A stretch of DNA of 64,000 nucleotides from Epiperipatus broadwayi (Eukaryota > Onychophora > Udeonychophora > Euonychophora > Peripatidae): positions 62,001 through 126,000 of the forward strand of contig JAQFVV010006719.1 in the NCBI GenBank assembly GCA_028023455.1, in the 5' to 3' direction. A model generated the notes under the pieces. That model was not told the origin of the DNA. It searched no databases and saw only the letters and a list, made by a program, of their open reading frames with translations. The position numbers and the translations under genes were made by a program. Shown here one piece after another: positions 50,972-62,689 of this stretch (positions are counted from its first letter, which is position 1; every line of letters starts with the position of its first letter).

Positions 50972-51345
50972 TCAATTTAAAGTTGTAAATATTAATTCTT
51001 ATTAAGTGTGATGTCAGCACGTAATACTTATATAAGGCTAAAACCTTAGTACATGCACCTTGACTGCTTAATTTTAGTAAGAGAGACCTCTACAAATCAT
51101 AAAGCAAGATTCGACTTTATAAAGACAAGAGGGTGCTTTAGATTTGCCTATATAATTAAGAAAAATAGGTTAGAGATAAGAGGTTCCCTCTTGTCTTTTA
51201 TAAAGTTGAATCTCGCGTTATGATTTGTAGAGGTCTCTCTTACTAAAATTAAGCACTCAAGGCGCATGTACTAAGGTTTTAGCCTTATATAAGTATTACG
51301 TGCTGACCTTGCGCTTAATAAGAATTAATATTTACAACTTTAAAT
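50972..51345. repeat. near-perfect palindrome with arms of about 155 bp
   Basis: The left arm (about 50972-51130) and right arm (about 51183-51345) are inverted copies: AAAGTTGTAAATATTAATTC…CAGCACGTAATACTTATATAAGG…GAGAGACCTCTACAAATCAT against its complement. The loop is about 50 bp and holds GCTTTAGATTTGCC. Low divergence between arms suggests a recent event or gene conversion. No protein is encoded; it may be a foldback MITE. Confidence 0.88.
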
Positions 51346-51349
51346 TATT

Positions 51350-52930
51350 CAAGATAATAAGTTGGTCAAATAAACATAAATTTAAACTATAGAATCTGTC
51401 TGTAATTGTTGAATTTTTCTTTCACAAATTCTAATTCAAACTATATAGGTAATCTACAGACCATATGGGAAAACATTATGACGATATAAGTAAAAAATAT
51501 CATAGTAGCAATATTTTTTGTACACATGGATAAGACATGTAAATTGGCAAAGACTTTCATGTAAATATTCATGTGTCTTGTATAATTTGTAATATTTTAA
51601 AATGAAGTTAAAAAGTAGACATAATTAGAATAAAAAGTTGAAAATGTATTATTGTATTTTTTTTATTTCACTACTTTTAACTTATTCTCAAAAATTCAAC
51701 TTCAGAAAATAGGTATCAATAGAAAAAGACCACATACAGAATTTAATTCAAGCTAATTAAAATTACTTGAATGATATTTAAGAGGCATCGTTAAGATTAT
51801 ATTAGATTATTGAATTTGTTCAGTGATTCTTTTCAAGTCATGTGATTACTGTTACCATGACAGATTCCATTGTTATACATCAATCATATTCAATTAAATA
51901 TATAATATATAATTTTGGGTGTTTTTGCGTCACATTTTTATTGATGCACTGTTCAGATTTTCTTTTTTCTTTTGGCTACACTCGAAATTATTTTCCATAC
52001 TCCCAAATTTCTGGTTGCGTCTCTACACTTCTTTCCAAATTTATGGAATAAATAATCAATATTTAATTTTTTTATATATTTTTAAAAACTGCACCTGTTA
52101 GACATAAACAGTATATCTTACAAAACAATTCCTTTTGTCCTATAATTCTTAGAACTATATTTCATCATTTCAACAATTTAAATTCAAACAAAAATAGTTT
52201 TAAAGCATTCAAAACCGGCACAAATAACTTCATAACAAAGTTTCTTCATAAGATGAACATTTAGTTTTTCTTTATTTGTTTCATCCATATTAGAATTAAC
52301 AAAGCTTTATCCAAAAATTACTCTGTATGTTCTAATGTACTATCACATATCTATTACTCAAGTAAAAAAAAAAATCTTTTCTATATTCAATCGTAGGATT
52401 TATGATAAAAAACATTCTCCATCAAACTTTTGCTTTAAGCACTGAAAAATTTCTCCCCATCTTATTTATGCAATATATATATATATATCCTTTTTATTCT
52501 TCAATAAGTGCTAATTTCCCAAAAAAGTATTCAAAAATAAACCCATAATTTTCATTGAAATTTAATTGTGTCAAAACAAATACTATCATTCCTTCCCTAT
52601 AAAAGAAACATACAATTATCATTTACACACTTATTTTTGAGTTTATAATTCCATAAGCCACACATTTCTTAATGAGGTTTACCAGAAATATCCATTAAAA
52701 CTGTTCTCACATCGAGATTAAACTATACTCATTCTACCATTAAAATCATATTTAAAACATTTAAAATAGAATGATTCAATTAATTAATAATTTATATCTT
52801 ATCACTCTTTAGTTTCTCTTTCAATGTTACATTGAACTTTGGTTTAACATAAAAAAGATAAAGCAAATTCAAGCTCTAAAAGTTATTTAACTCATTTGTA
52901 ATTCTAAGGCAATACTGGATGTTTTTATAT
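51350..52930. other. A+T-rich DNA, no supported feature
   Basis: Two overlapping short plus-strand frames (51842-52051, 51919-52101) show no known domain. Confidence 0.45.
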
Positions 52931-52936
52931 GTAATT

Positions 52937-53545
52937 AGAGGGATTTGAACTTATAATTTTTCAGTATATTCATCTCCACTCCATCTCAAGCAACCGATAC
53001 ACATGAACACACACATGCGAAAATGATACATGATCCCAATATACATATTTCGTTTAAAACCAGCATTCATCAGTTGGGCAAAATCATGATCCCCCACACA
53101 TATATGCAATCAGTGCTCGGTTCATATTAAGATAGCAATTCCTCAAACATTAATGGACAGGCTTCAATATTCTCACTTTCCAACTATTCAACCAACCATT
53201 TCAATAAAAAAATGATGATCATATCAAATCCAATAAGGACTTTGAGGGTTCCATCATTGGTTTTTCAATAAAGTGGATAGGTCAATAGTTGGAAGGATGA
53301 GAACATTGAAGCCTGTCCACTAAAGTTTGAGGAATTGCTATTTTAATATAAATTGAGTACTGATTATATATATATATGTGAGGGGGATTATGATATGACT
53401 CAACTGATGCTACATGAAATACATATATTAGATATCATATATCTTTTTTGCTTGTGTAGTCATGTGTATTGGTTGCTTGAGATAGAGTGGAGGATGAATA
53501 GGCTAAAAAATCCGAAGTTCAAATTCCTCGAATTATATATCAACT
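52937..53545. repeat. family 1 hammerhead repeat, inverted pair
   Basis: A minus copy (about 52937-53237) faces a plus copy (about 53238-53545). In the minus copy CTGATGA (53073-53067) and GAAA (53051-53048) are intact, but stem II is remodelled (TGCTGG…TTAAAC). In the plus copy stem II is deleted (CTGATGCTACATGAAATAC). Both keep the CTTGAAAGTCTGAGTTCAAATT-type box B end in decayed form. Confidence 0.8.
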
Positions 53546-54141
53546 CATTTATGTAAAAGGACTGAAACTATTGTGCATAATCTGTTATTTGGCTGTTTGA
53601 ATGTCAAACGATCTCTTCAGCAACTAATTATATAAATGTTATTTACTATTACTATTATAATTGTTATCATTGTGTACCTGACCTCTATTTCTTTTAAAAA
53701 TCTTATCATGATCACAAATCATCCAACCTTACTTCACTAAATTCGTCTGCTCCTACCGTTTACTATAACTCATAACATAATTGCAAATTCCATTCAACTG
53801 CTTTTTTTCCCAATCATATTTGGATACCTTTACATAATTCATATAATATTTATGCCAGTACAAGAATAACTTTTACTTTCTCCCTGTTTTCTTTTTTCAT
53901 TTAATTTCTACCAATTTTATGTTTTGTTAAAAAAATTAAATGTATCACACAAATTATATATGTCTGCTGAATAAACTGTTATAATAAATTATAATTGAAA
54001 GTAGCATAATAATTTAAAAATACTAAAATAAATTTAAAAAATTATTTACCGAATTCATTTAATTATGACACTCTGAATATTAGATAACCAGTTAACAACT
54101 AATAAATGATTTATTAAAATTAAAAAACATATATCTCACTT

Positions 54142-54260
54142 GTGAAGCGTTATTAGCCGAGAGTTCATCGCAGCCGCCTTGCAAGCAAGTAGTTGGTTGC
54201 AGACGGTTGTGGGTTCGCGTCCCGACCGATGCTATGACATATGAGAAAAAGAAAAAAAAC
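54142..54260 (+). repeat. short tRNA-derived SINE, copy D (expanded variable arm)
   Basis: tRNA-like body 54147-54232 runs GCGTTATTAGCCGAGAG…CGATGC with anticodon-arm CCTTGCAAG (TGC position) and box B GGGTTCGCGTCCC, then TATGACATATGAGAAAAAG and an A-rich tail. It shares the 15-base expansion with copy C. Confidence 0.87.
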
Positions 54261-55060
54261 ATAACAATAGTTCATAATTTTTTTTCCCCATAATTATTTA
54301 TATGTAAGCAACAAAATAAATTTATTTCACAATAAATTATATTTATCTTACGCAAATTAATAATGTAATGGAAATATTAAAATTTGTTGTGTAATAGCTC
54401 TAAAACTGGGGTAATAAAATAAACTATATTAAGAATATGGCAAATAAAAATCATCAATGATCATAAATTATTATTTCTTTATCAAATTAAATTGCCCTTA
54501 ATTATACTTCTACAAAAAACTTATCACATAAACGCATTTAATATATTTGTTATAAAATTATTTTAGTAATAAAAATGTTTATCTATTTAAAATAAAATTA
54601 TATCTCCCTTAAAATCAAAATATTTATTTTTTTATTGTTTTAAATTGCATTATTTTTTCTTTGGAAAAGCATACAAAAAAAAAAAAAACTTGATTTTTGA
54701 TTAACCAAAAAATATATCAAAAGTGTTACTATACACTGTAGAAAATAAACATTCCAATATGAAAACAATAAAATTGAAATATTAAAAAATATATATCAGT
54801 AGTGTCTTTAAAAGTACGAGTTTTTGACAAACAGGGCATATCACATAATATTAAGTATTTTAGTTTTAAAAATGTATTATTGACACCCTAACGAATTCAG
54901 TAAATATGTTTTTTTAGATCTATATGGAGAGAAGATATTATTATAATTTTAAAAAAAAGGAGATGTGATAAAACAATAAATAACTTGAAAAAATTGGATA
55001 GTCAAAATACCTGCAATTCTTACTCACACATATGTATACATATTTATGTAATAATTAATA
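54261..55060. other. A+T-rich DNA, no supported feature
   Basis: Only A/T-rich simple sequence and no recognisable coding or repeat content. Confidence 0.5.
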
Positions 55061-55168
55061 ATTAAAACAGGCAAAACTCACTATATATATTTTGCCACAC
55101 ACAGCAAGCTAGAGTAATCAATGGATGCCAGAAGTCTTGTGCATAAAATCCCCATCTAGTGCCTATTC

Positions 55169-55227
55169 ATCCAACATCCCCAGACTACTTTCTGGATTAT
55201 GGCCTTCGTCAGTGAGGAGTCTTGGAT
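55169..55227 (-). ncRNA. type I hammerhead ribozyme motif (family 2), complete core
   Basis: On the minus strand: ATCCAA (55227-55222), loop GACT, CCTCA (55217-55213), CTGACGA (55212-55206), a two-pair stem II GG/CC, GAAA (55192-55189), GTAG, TC (55184-55183), TGGGG (55182-55178), ATG, TTGGAT (55174-55169). All conserved core bases are present and both halves of stem I pair fully. Cleavage is predicted after the C of TC. Confidence 0.88.
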
Positions 55228-55304
55228 CTGAGAACACTGCATCTAGATCTTAGGAGTGCATCTAGATGCTAAGATCTAGATGCAGTGCTCTCAGAACCAA
55301 GGCT

Positions 55305-55344
55305 CCTCACTGACGAAGGCCATAATCCAGAAACTAGTCTGGGG
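55305..55344 (+). ncRNA. family 2 hammerhead motif, outer stem I deleted
   Basis: CTGACGA (55310-55316), GAAA (55330-55333), palindromic CTAG, TC, and CCTCA/TGGGG pairing are kept, but a deletion joins GGGGATATT to ATGCAC, removing the TTGGAT half of outer stem I. A minimal core without its loop contacts would be weak. Confidence 0.75.
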
Positions 55345-55490
55345 ATATTATGCACAAGCCTTCTGGCATCCATTGATTACTCTAGCTTGCTGTGTGTGGC
55401 AAAATATATATATATATAGTGAGTTTTGCTTGTTTTAACAACAGTTATACACAGGCATAAGAGGAGGTCATGTGATGTTTATTGGCGTAA

Positions 55491-56015
55491 AATAATTAAT
55501 AATATAGTGATTTACGTATATGTAATATCATGGAAATTATAAATTCACACATGCTTGTCGATAAATGTTTTTAAACATAAGTTGTCCACTTGTGCTTAGG
55601 CTTAATCTTCAAACAAATCAGCATTTATTAATTGTACCTAAATTACAACTTGATTTTATTAAGAGTCTGATTTTTAAATCAACATATTACTACAAGTTCA
55701 GATTATATACAAACTAATAAAATTCAGTGTTGCAAGTAGTTAAAAATGAGAAAATTTCCCTTCCCTGTGATATATAAACTGAACTGGTACAAGAAATATA
55801 CCGATTTAAAAAATTAGGCTCATAATGAAACGAAGCCCAAAAAGCATAAGCTCTAATCATAGGTGATTACCTATGCTTTTAAATCATTTATTGTTGGGGA
55901 GTGTGTGTGTGTCAATTTATAGTGCATATGTGAAGAGTAGTTTCCTTCCACAATATTACATAAATATATACATTTAATATTTAAATATAAATATATTGTC
56001 TATACTAAACTTAAT
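55491..56015. other. A+T-rich DNA, no supported feature
   Basis: No recognisable gene or repeat. Confidence 0.45.
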
Positions 56016-56019
56016 GTAA

Positions 56020-56735
56020 TTAGAAGGAATTTGAACTCAGACTTGCCTTCCATCATATACAACTGATGCACATGACCACATATATGTGAATAAGATAAAT
56101 GATGTCCAATGTACCTATTTTGTGATGAACCAGCACTCATCACTTGGTTCAGATCACTCTCTCCCACACATATATGCAATCAGTGATCAGTTTATATTAA
56201 GTTAGCAAATGTTCAAACTTTAATGGACAGATTTCAATCTTCTCCATTCTCCAATTCTTCAGCCATTTCATATCATTGAAAATTCGATGCAGAAACAGAA
56301 GCCCTTATTGATGCCAATATTATTGTCATACCAATGTTGATTTTAAGTCACTCTGACCAGATCAGATGGGCATGACAATAATATTGGCATCAATAAGGGC
56401 TTTGACGGTTTCATCATCGGCTTTTCAATGATATGGATGGCTGAAGAGTTTGAAGGATGGAGAAGATTGAAGCTTGTCCATTAAAATTTGAAATTTTGCC
56501 TAATTAATATAAACTGAGCACTGATTACGTAAGTGTGGGAGATGGGGCTCTGGACCAATTGATGCATGCTGGTTCAGCATGAAATATGTATATTGGAGAT
56601 CATCTACCTTCTTTGCATTTATTTAGTCAGGTATATCAATTGTATATGATTGAGTGCATAGCTTATAGAGACCTTGAAAGTCTGACTTGAAGGCCCTTCT
56701 AATTACATTAAATTTATGTTTATATTTGAATATAA
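56020..56735. repeat. family 1 hammerhead repeat, inverted pair
   Basis: Minus copy about 56020-56358, plus copy about 56359-56735. The minus ribozyme reads GTGATGA and CAAAA for CTGATGA and GAAA. The plus one reads TTGATGC at 56559 but keeps stem II ATGCT…AGCAT, GAAA (56581-56584), TATGTA, TA and TTGG. Both include the spacer block GACAATAATATTGGCATCAA typical of this subfamily. Confidence 0.82.
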
Positions 56736-56754
56736 CATATTCAGCCTATATTCT

Positions 56755-57190
56755 TCCCATCCCTCTTCTGTGTATTTAAATGGACATTTTAAGGTTGTAT
56801 ATGTGAGATATCAGAGTGATTTAAAGTCAACATAGGTATGACAATAATATTGGCATCAAGAAGAGCTTTGAGTGTTTCATCATCAGATTTTCAATGATAT
56901 ACCTAGATGAAGAGTTGGAAGATGGAGAAGATAGAAGTTTGTCCATTAAAGTTGGAAGATTTGTTATATTAATATAAACTGAACACTGATTGTATATATG
57001 AGTGGGAGATGGTGATCTGGACCAACTGATGAGTGCTGGTTCAACACAATATATATATAATGGAAATCAATTATCTTCTTCCCATGTATGTGGTCATGTG
57101 TATCAGTTGTACATGGTAGAGTGGTATAGCTGTAGAGATCTTAAAAGTCTGAGTTCAAGTCCTTCTAATATATATACATTAATATATATC
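56755..57190 (+). repeat. family 1 hammerhead repeat, second plus-strand copy in tandem
   Basis: Follows the previous copy in the same orientation with the same unit order. CTGATGA is intact at 57026-57032 but the GAAA position reads AATA and stem II is weakened (GTGCTGGTTCAACAC). A short open frame across it (57002-57208) is not a gene. Confidence 0.82.
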
Positions 57191-57208
57191 ACTTATGAAA
57201 CTCTGTAA

Positions 57209-58712
57209 TTGGAAAATATAAATTCGAGAAATGGTTTTGAATAGCTTTTAAATTGAAAGATATTGTTTTACCTGTATAATCGAATTTGGTGTTAAGAATT
57301 AATAAAACTTTTTAAAATCTTATATAAATGCTTGTATTTTGCTGCTGCGCATTTTATAAGCAAACATTTATAAAATCTAAAAAAAATTTAAATATATATA
57401 CAAGTAAAAAAAAGAATATTTATCAAAACAATTTTTTTAAAAATTTTCACTCATCAATGTGTTTAATTCTAAAAGATATTGAGTAATATTAATTCTAGAA
57501 ATATTTTCACAATAAAAATAAATAAATGAAAATGTTAACATGTGAATTAAAATTCTTGCTTTAAAAAAAAAAAAAAAAATCAAATAAAATCTTATTTGCC
57601 GTACTTTTTTCTTTTAATAACAAAGGAGTCAAGTAAGAAAGTTTATAGTTATTACAATATTCAAAAACTTAATAAATAAATTATGATTTTTAAAAATTAG
57701 TTAGACTACATTTTGTTAAAAGCAAAAGACTGCATTATTAAGATCTAATTTTGAATAAACTGATTATATTTAAATTCCAAGTGAAATGTTTTGTATAAAA
57801 ATAACATATTCAATTTCTTTAAGATTAATATATTTATATATTAATGCTACCTTTTTACAGCCTTAATATTACTTCAACACGCCATCCCTTAATAATAAAC
57901 GTATTTAATAACATGCATTAATTTAAAGAAAAAATAAATCTAGGTTTATTAAGTAAGTCTGAAAAACTTAAATTCTCCTTACTCTCACAAGATATGTTAA
58001 GTGGATTTCTAGAAGACTTTCTTTTTTTTTTTTTACTTTTTTGTATTTAAGAAGTAATTGAATTCAAGAAATGAAAGCTCCCAGATTTCAAAATTAACAT
58101 TAAATTCCAATTCCTGACTGGAGGAGAGTGGATATATAAACTTTAATTAACCTTTAAAATAGAAAAAGACAAGTCATATTACTTTATTAAGATTTCTTTC
58201 AACTTTAAATTTCATATAAGAACTTATTAAATAAAAAATAAACTGATTTTTTTTTTTTTTTTAAAAAAAGATTATTAGCTATGACTTCTACTTAAATAAA
58301 TGAGTATGTATAAACTACATGCATTACTAAATATATAAAAATCCCAAATGTAATTTAAATTAAAACTAAAGATTAGAAATTAAAAAAAATGGGTGGATTA
58401 GTTTCTTTTAATTAAAAAAACTAACTTTTTTAAAAAAAAAAAAAAAAGCAATAAGCAAATTATTCCGACAGCTGCGCTGCTGACCTGGTAGCCTCAAACT
58501 GACTGTCGGTCAACTGGTTGAAAATAATAAAAAATGTCATTTATTTTTCAACTACTCTGAAAATAATTGTTATTTTATTTTATGAACTTAAGCAAAGCAC
58601 ATCTTTCATTATTTAACCATAAATAAAAATTAAAGTTTGAAATTAACATGATGAATTAAATATCACAGTATTTTCAACTTTTTTTCTTACAATAACAAGA
58701 CAATTCTTGAAC
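57209..58712. other. A+T-rich DNA, no supported feature
   Basis: Many A and T runs; a small lower-A+T patch near 58470-58520 with an ACTGACTGTCGGTCAACTGG sequence is unidentified. Confidence 0.45.
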
Positions 58713-58728
58713 AAATCAGTAGTATAAT

Positions 58729-58824
58729 CGTCAAGCGTTGGTGGCCCAGTGGTTAGGATAGCTGTCTTCCAAGCAGCTGGCCCGGATTCGCTGCCTGGTC
58801 AACGCATTTTGATACATGAAAAAA
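58729..58824 (+). repeat. tRNA-Gly(UCC)-like SINE or retro-pseudogene, copy E
   Basis: The 71-nt body 58735-58805 pairs GCGTTGG with TCAACGC as acceptor stem, has TGGCCCAGTGG as box A, an anticodon arm AGCTG(T)CTTCCAA(G)CAGCT with anticodon TCC, and a box B-like GGATTCGCTGCC. It is very close to animal tRNA-Gly(UCC). One T-stem mismatch, an A-rich tail, and flanks AAATCAGTAGTATAA / AAATCAATAGTATA argue for retroposition instead of a working gene. The GTCAA leader links it to the other SINE copies. Confidence 0.82.
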
Positions 58825-58839
58825 AAATCAATAGTATAT

Positions 58840-59094
58840 AACAATAAGTAATTTACATTCAAAAAATTATTTCAAAAGAAAGTTTTTCTAATATATTTTT
58901 GAAAAGTTTATATAGTTCTGTCCCATAAGAATAATGTCTAAGAATATGTGTTGAACTTTTAAATAATAATATCCTAATTAAAATATAACACACATAATTT
59001 CTTTTTATTTCAGTTTAAGCTTTGTATACAATTAATAGTATACATATGAATGTTCTTAAATAAAAAGAATAATTTTTATTTTAATTATAAAATA
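58840..59094. other. A+T-rich DNA, no supported feature
   Basis: No recognisable feature. Confidence 0.45.
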
Positions 59095-59633
59095 TGAATT
59101 TTTTCCCCTACAGAATAGGCTTTTTCAGATCTGCACTTCTATATGTAATATATAGGGGTTTGAACTCAAGACTTTCACACGACCCTCAACCATCATGCTA
59201 TGTCATACTGCTGATACTCTTGATCACACACATGTTGAAAAGATAAATTATCACCAATAGATGTTATTTTGTGCTAAACCAGCCCTCATCAGTTGGTTTA
59301 GATTATCATCTCCATACATATATACAATCAAAGCTCAGCTTGTATTAAGTTAGCCAATCTTCATACTTTAATGCACAGGCTTCAAACTACTCCACCCCAC
59401 AACTGTTCAGCCATCCATTTTCTTGAAAGTCTGATGATGGAATGCTCAAAGCCCACCTTAGTGCTAATCTTCTTATCCTACCCATATTAACCACAAGTCA
59501 CTCCGACTGCTCATGTACAGGACATAGTCCACTTACATACATATATGAGGGATGGGCAGACCTTAAAGCACTATATTTGAATTATGAATTTTTTTCTACA
59601 GAACAGGATTTTTCATACCTGCACTTATATATG
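59095..59633 (-). repeat. family 1 hammerhead repeat, minus strand, over one unit
   Basis: The minus strand contains a full unit. The block AAAAAGCCTATTCTGTAG at its left edge recurs as AAAATCCTGTTCTGTAG near 59585-59615, showing more than one unit. The ribozyme keeps CTGATGA but has AAAA instead of GAAA. Confidence 0.82.
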
Positions 59634-60350
59634 TTTGAAGCCTGTCTATTAAAGTATGAAGATTGACTATCTTAATATAAGCTGAGCTTTGATTGTATAT
59701 ATATAATAATCTAGATTAACTGATACATGCTGGTTTAGAATGAAATACGTATATTGGTTATTATTTATCTTTTCAACATGTGTGTGATCAAGTGTATCAG
59801 CAGTATGAGATAGCATGGTGCTTGAGGGTTGTGTGAGGGTCCGAATTCAAACCCCCTATATATTACTTAGATAAGTGCAGGTATGAAAAAGCCTATTCTG
59901 TAAATAAAAAATTCATATTTCAAATATAGTGCTTTAAGGTCTGCCCATCCCTCATATATGTATGTAAATGGACTATTCCTATACATGAGGGATCAGAATA
60001 ACTTGTGGTCAACATGGGTAGTATGAGAAAGTTGGCACTAAGGTGGGATTTGAGCATTCCATCATCAGATTTTCAAGGAAATGGATGGCTGAATAGTTGT
60101 AGGATAGAGTAGTTTGAAGCCTGTCCATTAAAGTATAAAGATTGGCTATTTTAATATAAGCTGAGCTTTAATTGTATATATGTGTGGAGATTATAATCTG
60201 GACCAACTGACAAGTGCTGGTTTATCATGAAATACGTATATTGGTAATGATTTATTTTTTCAACATGTGTGTGATCAAGTGTATCAGTGGTATGAGATAG
60301 CATGATGGTTGAGGGTCATGTGAAAATCTGAGTTCAAACCCCTATATATT
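59634..60350 (+). repeat. family 1 hammerhead repeat, head-to-tail partial tandem (about 1.5 units)
   Basis: Two ribozyme motifs in the same orientation, GAAA at 59742-59745 and 60229-60232, lie 487 bp apart, with the whole spacer and tRNA-like part between them. The first core reads CTGATAC and the second CTGACAA, so both have lost bases of the catalytic box, while TACGTA-TA-TTGG is intact in both. This is the clearest tandem arrangement in the window. Confidence 0.9.
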
Positions 60351-61684
60351 TTAATTCTAAAAATTCTAAAATTCAATCTATTATAAAGTTTCTTTTTCTT
60401 TAATATCCAGAAATAATACATTTATTTAAATAACACAAGAAAATAACATAATTTTAAAATATTTAAAAACAACATAGTAAAAATGATAGAATAAAATATA
60501 TTACAAAATTATCAATACTGTACAATAAATATTTATATTTTAAAAAATACATAAGAAACTATTTTATAATGTATATATCATAATAATTATCAGATCTTAT
60601 TATAAGCCAGTTACAAGATAAGATAAATATATTTTCTAAAAAATTATTAAAAAATGAAATATCATAATTGTAGTGAATAGTGTGAAGTTGATTATAATAT
60701 CTGAACATTACAAAAACATCTGTGATATTTGCATTATATTTTGGGTTTGTCTGACAAGAACTTAATATCCATTTCATAAATCTATAACAATAACTAATAG
60801 ACATGACATACTTTTAAAAAGATAATATTTTTAAATACTAGTAAATGGATTACAAACACTCAAAACTGTTGAATTGTTTAATGAATTCAAGATTGACCAA
60901 ATCTATCTCTGTTGAAATAAATGTATTGAAATCAATACGATAATTCATTATTTTTTGATGTCTCATCAAGGAACGAACAATATATTCTATCTTAAATACA
61001 AGATCTGGAATCACATCCCACTAGCTGCTAAAATAGCAAGATCTCTTGTCTGATACGTAGAGAAATCTCTAAAACGGAGAAATCTCTAACACCACCCACT
61101 TTTATTATAAGAGTAGAAAAATTTCTCATCTTTCTTATACACCAAAATCTGAGAAATATATTCTTTGATCAATAATATAAAGAATTTTTTTTAGCTCTTT
61201 TGTTTATATAAATCATTAGAAACGTAGCTTTTAGTGGCAGAATAAAAGAATTTCTCAACCCTATTATATATAAATAACAAATGAATTCCTGCAGGCTAAT
61301 TAAGTCAATGGCCATTGATGGAATTATCTTCATCAAAAAGCCAAGACAATAAACTTTGGTTTATCATCTATATAAATACAAAGTTACATTCATTTTTGTC
61401 TTTAATAAAATCAATACAATGAGAATGAATATCCTATCTAAGCTCTACTGAAACAATAATATGTAGTAGTTTCAATAATAATTTATTATTTCTAATGTAT
61501 GCAGTGAAGTCAACCAGATTACGAGGTTTACATTGTTGTTCTAACTATCTTGTTATTTCCATTTGGAATTCTGTTGAGTCTATTTGTGCAAGATGGTGTG
61601 AACATTAAATCTTTCACATATTTGTTATCTGGTTGTTAACCCCCTCCTCCCCCCCCCCCTTGTTGTTAGTTTGGCATATTGTAT
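60351..61684. other. A+T-rich DNA, no supported gene
   Basis: The minus-strand frame 60804-60559 (81 codons) matches nothing I know. Near 61020-61140 AAATCTCTAA-type motifs repeat several times. Confidence 0.45.
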
Positions 61685-62685
61685 AATGTTCAAGAGTCCT
61701 CAAATGCTTTTGATGATGCCAGGAGTTGGTCTCTCTTCTGGATTTTAATCACTGTTTTGGAAAAAACCTGTGTTATAAGAGGTTGTGGGTGTTCCATGAT
61801 TAGTTTACAACGCGTAACCCATATGGCGTAGTTCAAAAATATTGAGAGACATATTATTGGGTAGGTTTTAGTATTGATACTATCCTTCAGAGATGAGATC
61901 AGTTGAAAATCAATCTTGGTGTTGGAGAGTATGATTTCTTGGATTACTCTGAGTTCTGTACATTGTGAGAAGAGGTGATCTGATGTCTCATTGCCATTCA
62001 TGCAAATACTGCAAGTAGGGTCTATGTTGTTGTAACCTCATTTGTAAAAGAGAAGTGATTTGTAAGTAGTCCATTAATGTTGTATTTAATGAGGGAATCT
62101 CAGTATTTGGCCTCTAGATTCCATCTTTTAAAGTTGGATACCAGTTTCTGGTTGTTGTAATAGAGTGTGTTGATTATAAGATGTAAGATTGGATGGAGGA
62201 TTGTGTATGCTTGCCATAATAAGATTTTAAAATCAAATGTGGAGTCCGTTATTGGGCAGTGCTGTTTGACAAGACTTGTGTGAGTCTAGGGATCCATGTT
62301 TGTCTGCCTGGTGGGGTTCGGTCGGTGGGTGCTACCTTTTGAATCAGAGCTTTTTGGAGAATTGTATTAAAACCATATGATGCTACCAAGTTGTGTATGA
62401 CATTGTGGGTTTTTTGATAAATCAATGCCTGAATGGAGTGAAAAGCAAGACCATTTAGCTTTCATGGTCACTGAGTGCCTTTGAGACTGATCACGACCAT
62501 TTTACCTCTTCAGAAAAGCCTAGAGCACAATCCATTTATTTTGTTTATGAAGCTCTTGTTAAATTTGATAAATAGAAGAAAGTATGATATTTTTGGCATC
62601 ACATTCAAGTTAATTAGTGCTATCTTGCCAGGGAAGGAAAGGTTGACTTGTATATATTCAAATTTCAAAATACAAATTTAAGATA
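61685..62685 (-). pseudogene. LINE relic: thumb region to C-terminal knuckle
   Basis: Minus strand, several frameshifts. In order: LSFPGKIALINLNVMPKISYFLL (about 62665-62590), the LSLxGRxxxIKxxxxPxxxY motif just after reverse transcriptase; HNVIHNLVASYGFNTILQKALIQKVAPTDRTPPGRQTWIP (about 62405-62290); FKILLWQAYTILHP (about 62230-62190); YNNIDPTCSICMNGNETSDHLFSQC (about 62025-61950), a CxxC…H…C knuckle; and a C-terminus ending near 61690 (LNYAIWVTRCKLIME). It is the same family as 28.9-29.5 kb but keeps more. The RT palm with its catalytic Asp pair is absent. Inactive. Confidence 0.82.
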
Positions 62686-62689
62686 AATG

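Larger units (their letters stand above)
55064..55490. repeat. hammerhead-bearing repeat family 2, inverted pair
   Basis: A minus copy (55064-55255) and a plus copy (55256-55490) meet head to head at about 55255 in ATCTAGATGC-type sequence. Outer ends share AAAACAGGCAAAACTCACTATA and its complement with the 42.7-43.2 kb pair. Each copy has a hammerhead motif. Confidence 0.88.

Noticed and set aside
58735-58805. A functional tRNA-Gly(UCC) gene
   Set aside because: T-stem mismatch, altered box B, A-rich tail and target-duplication-like flanks fit a retroposed copy better.
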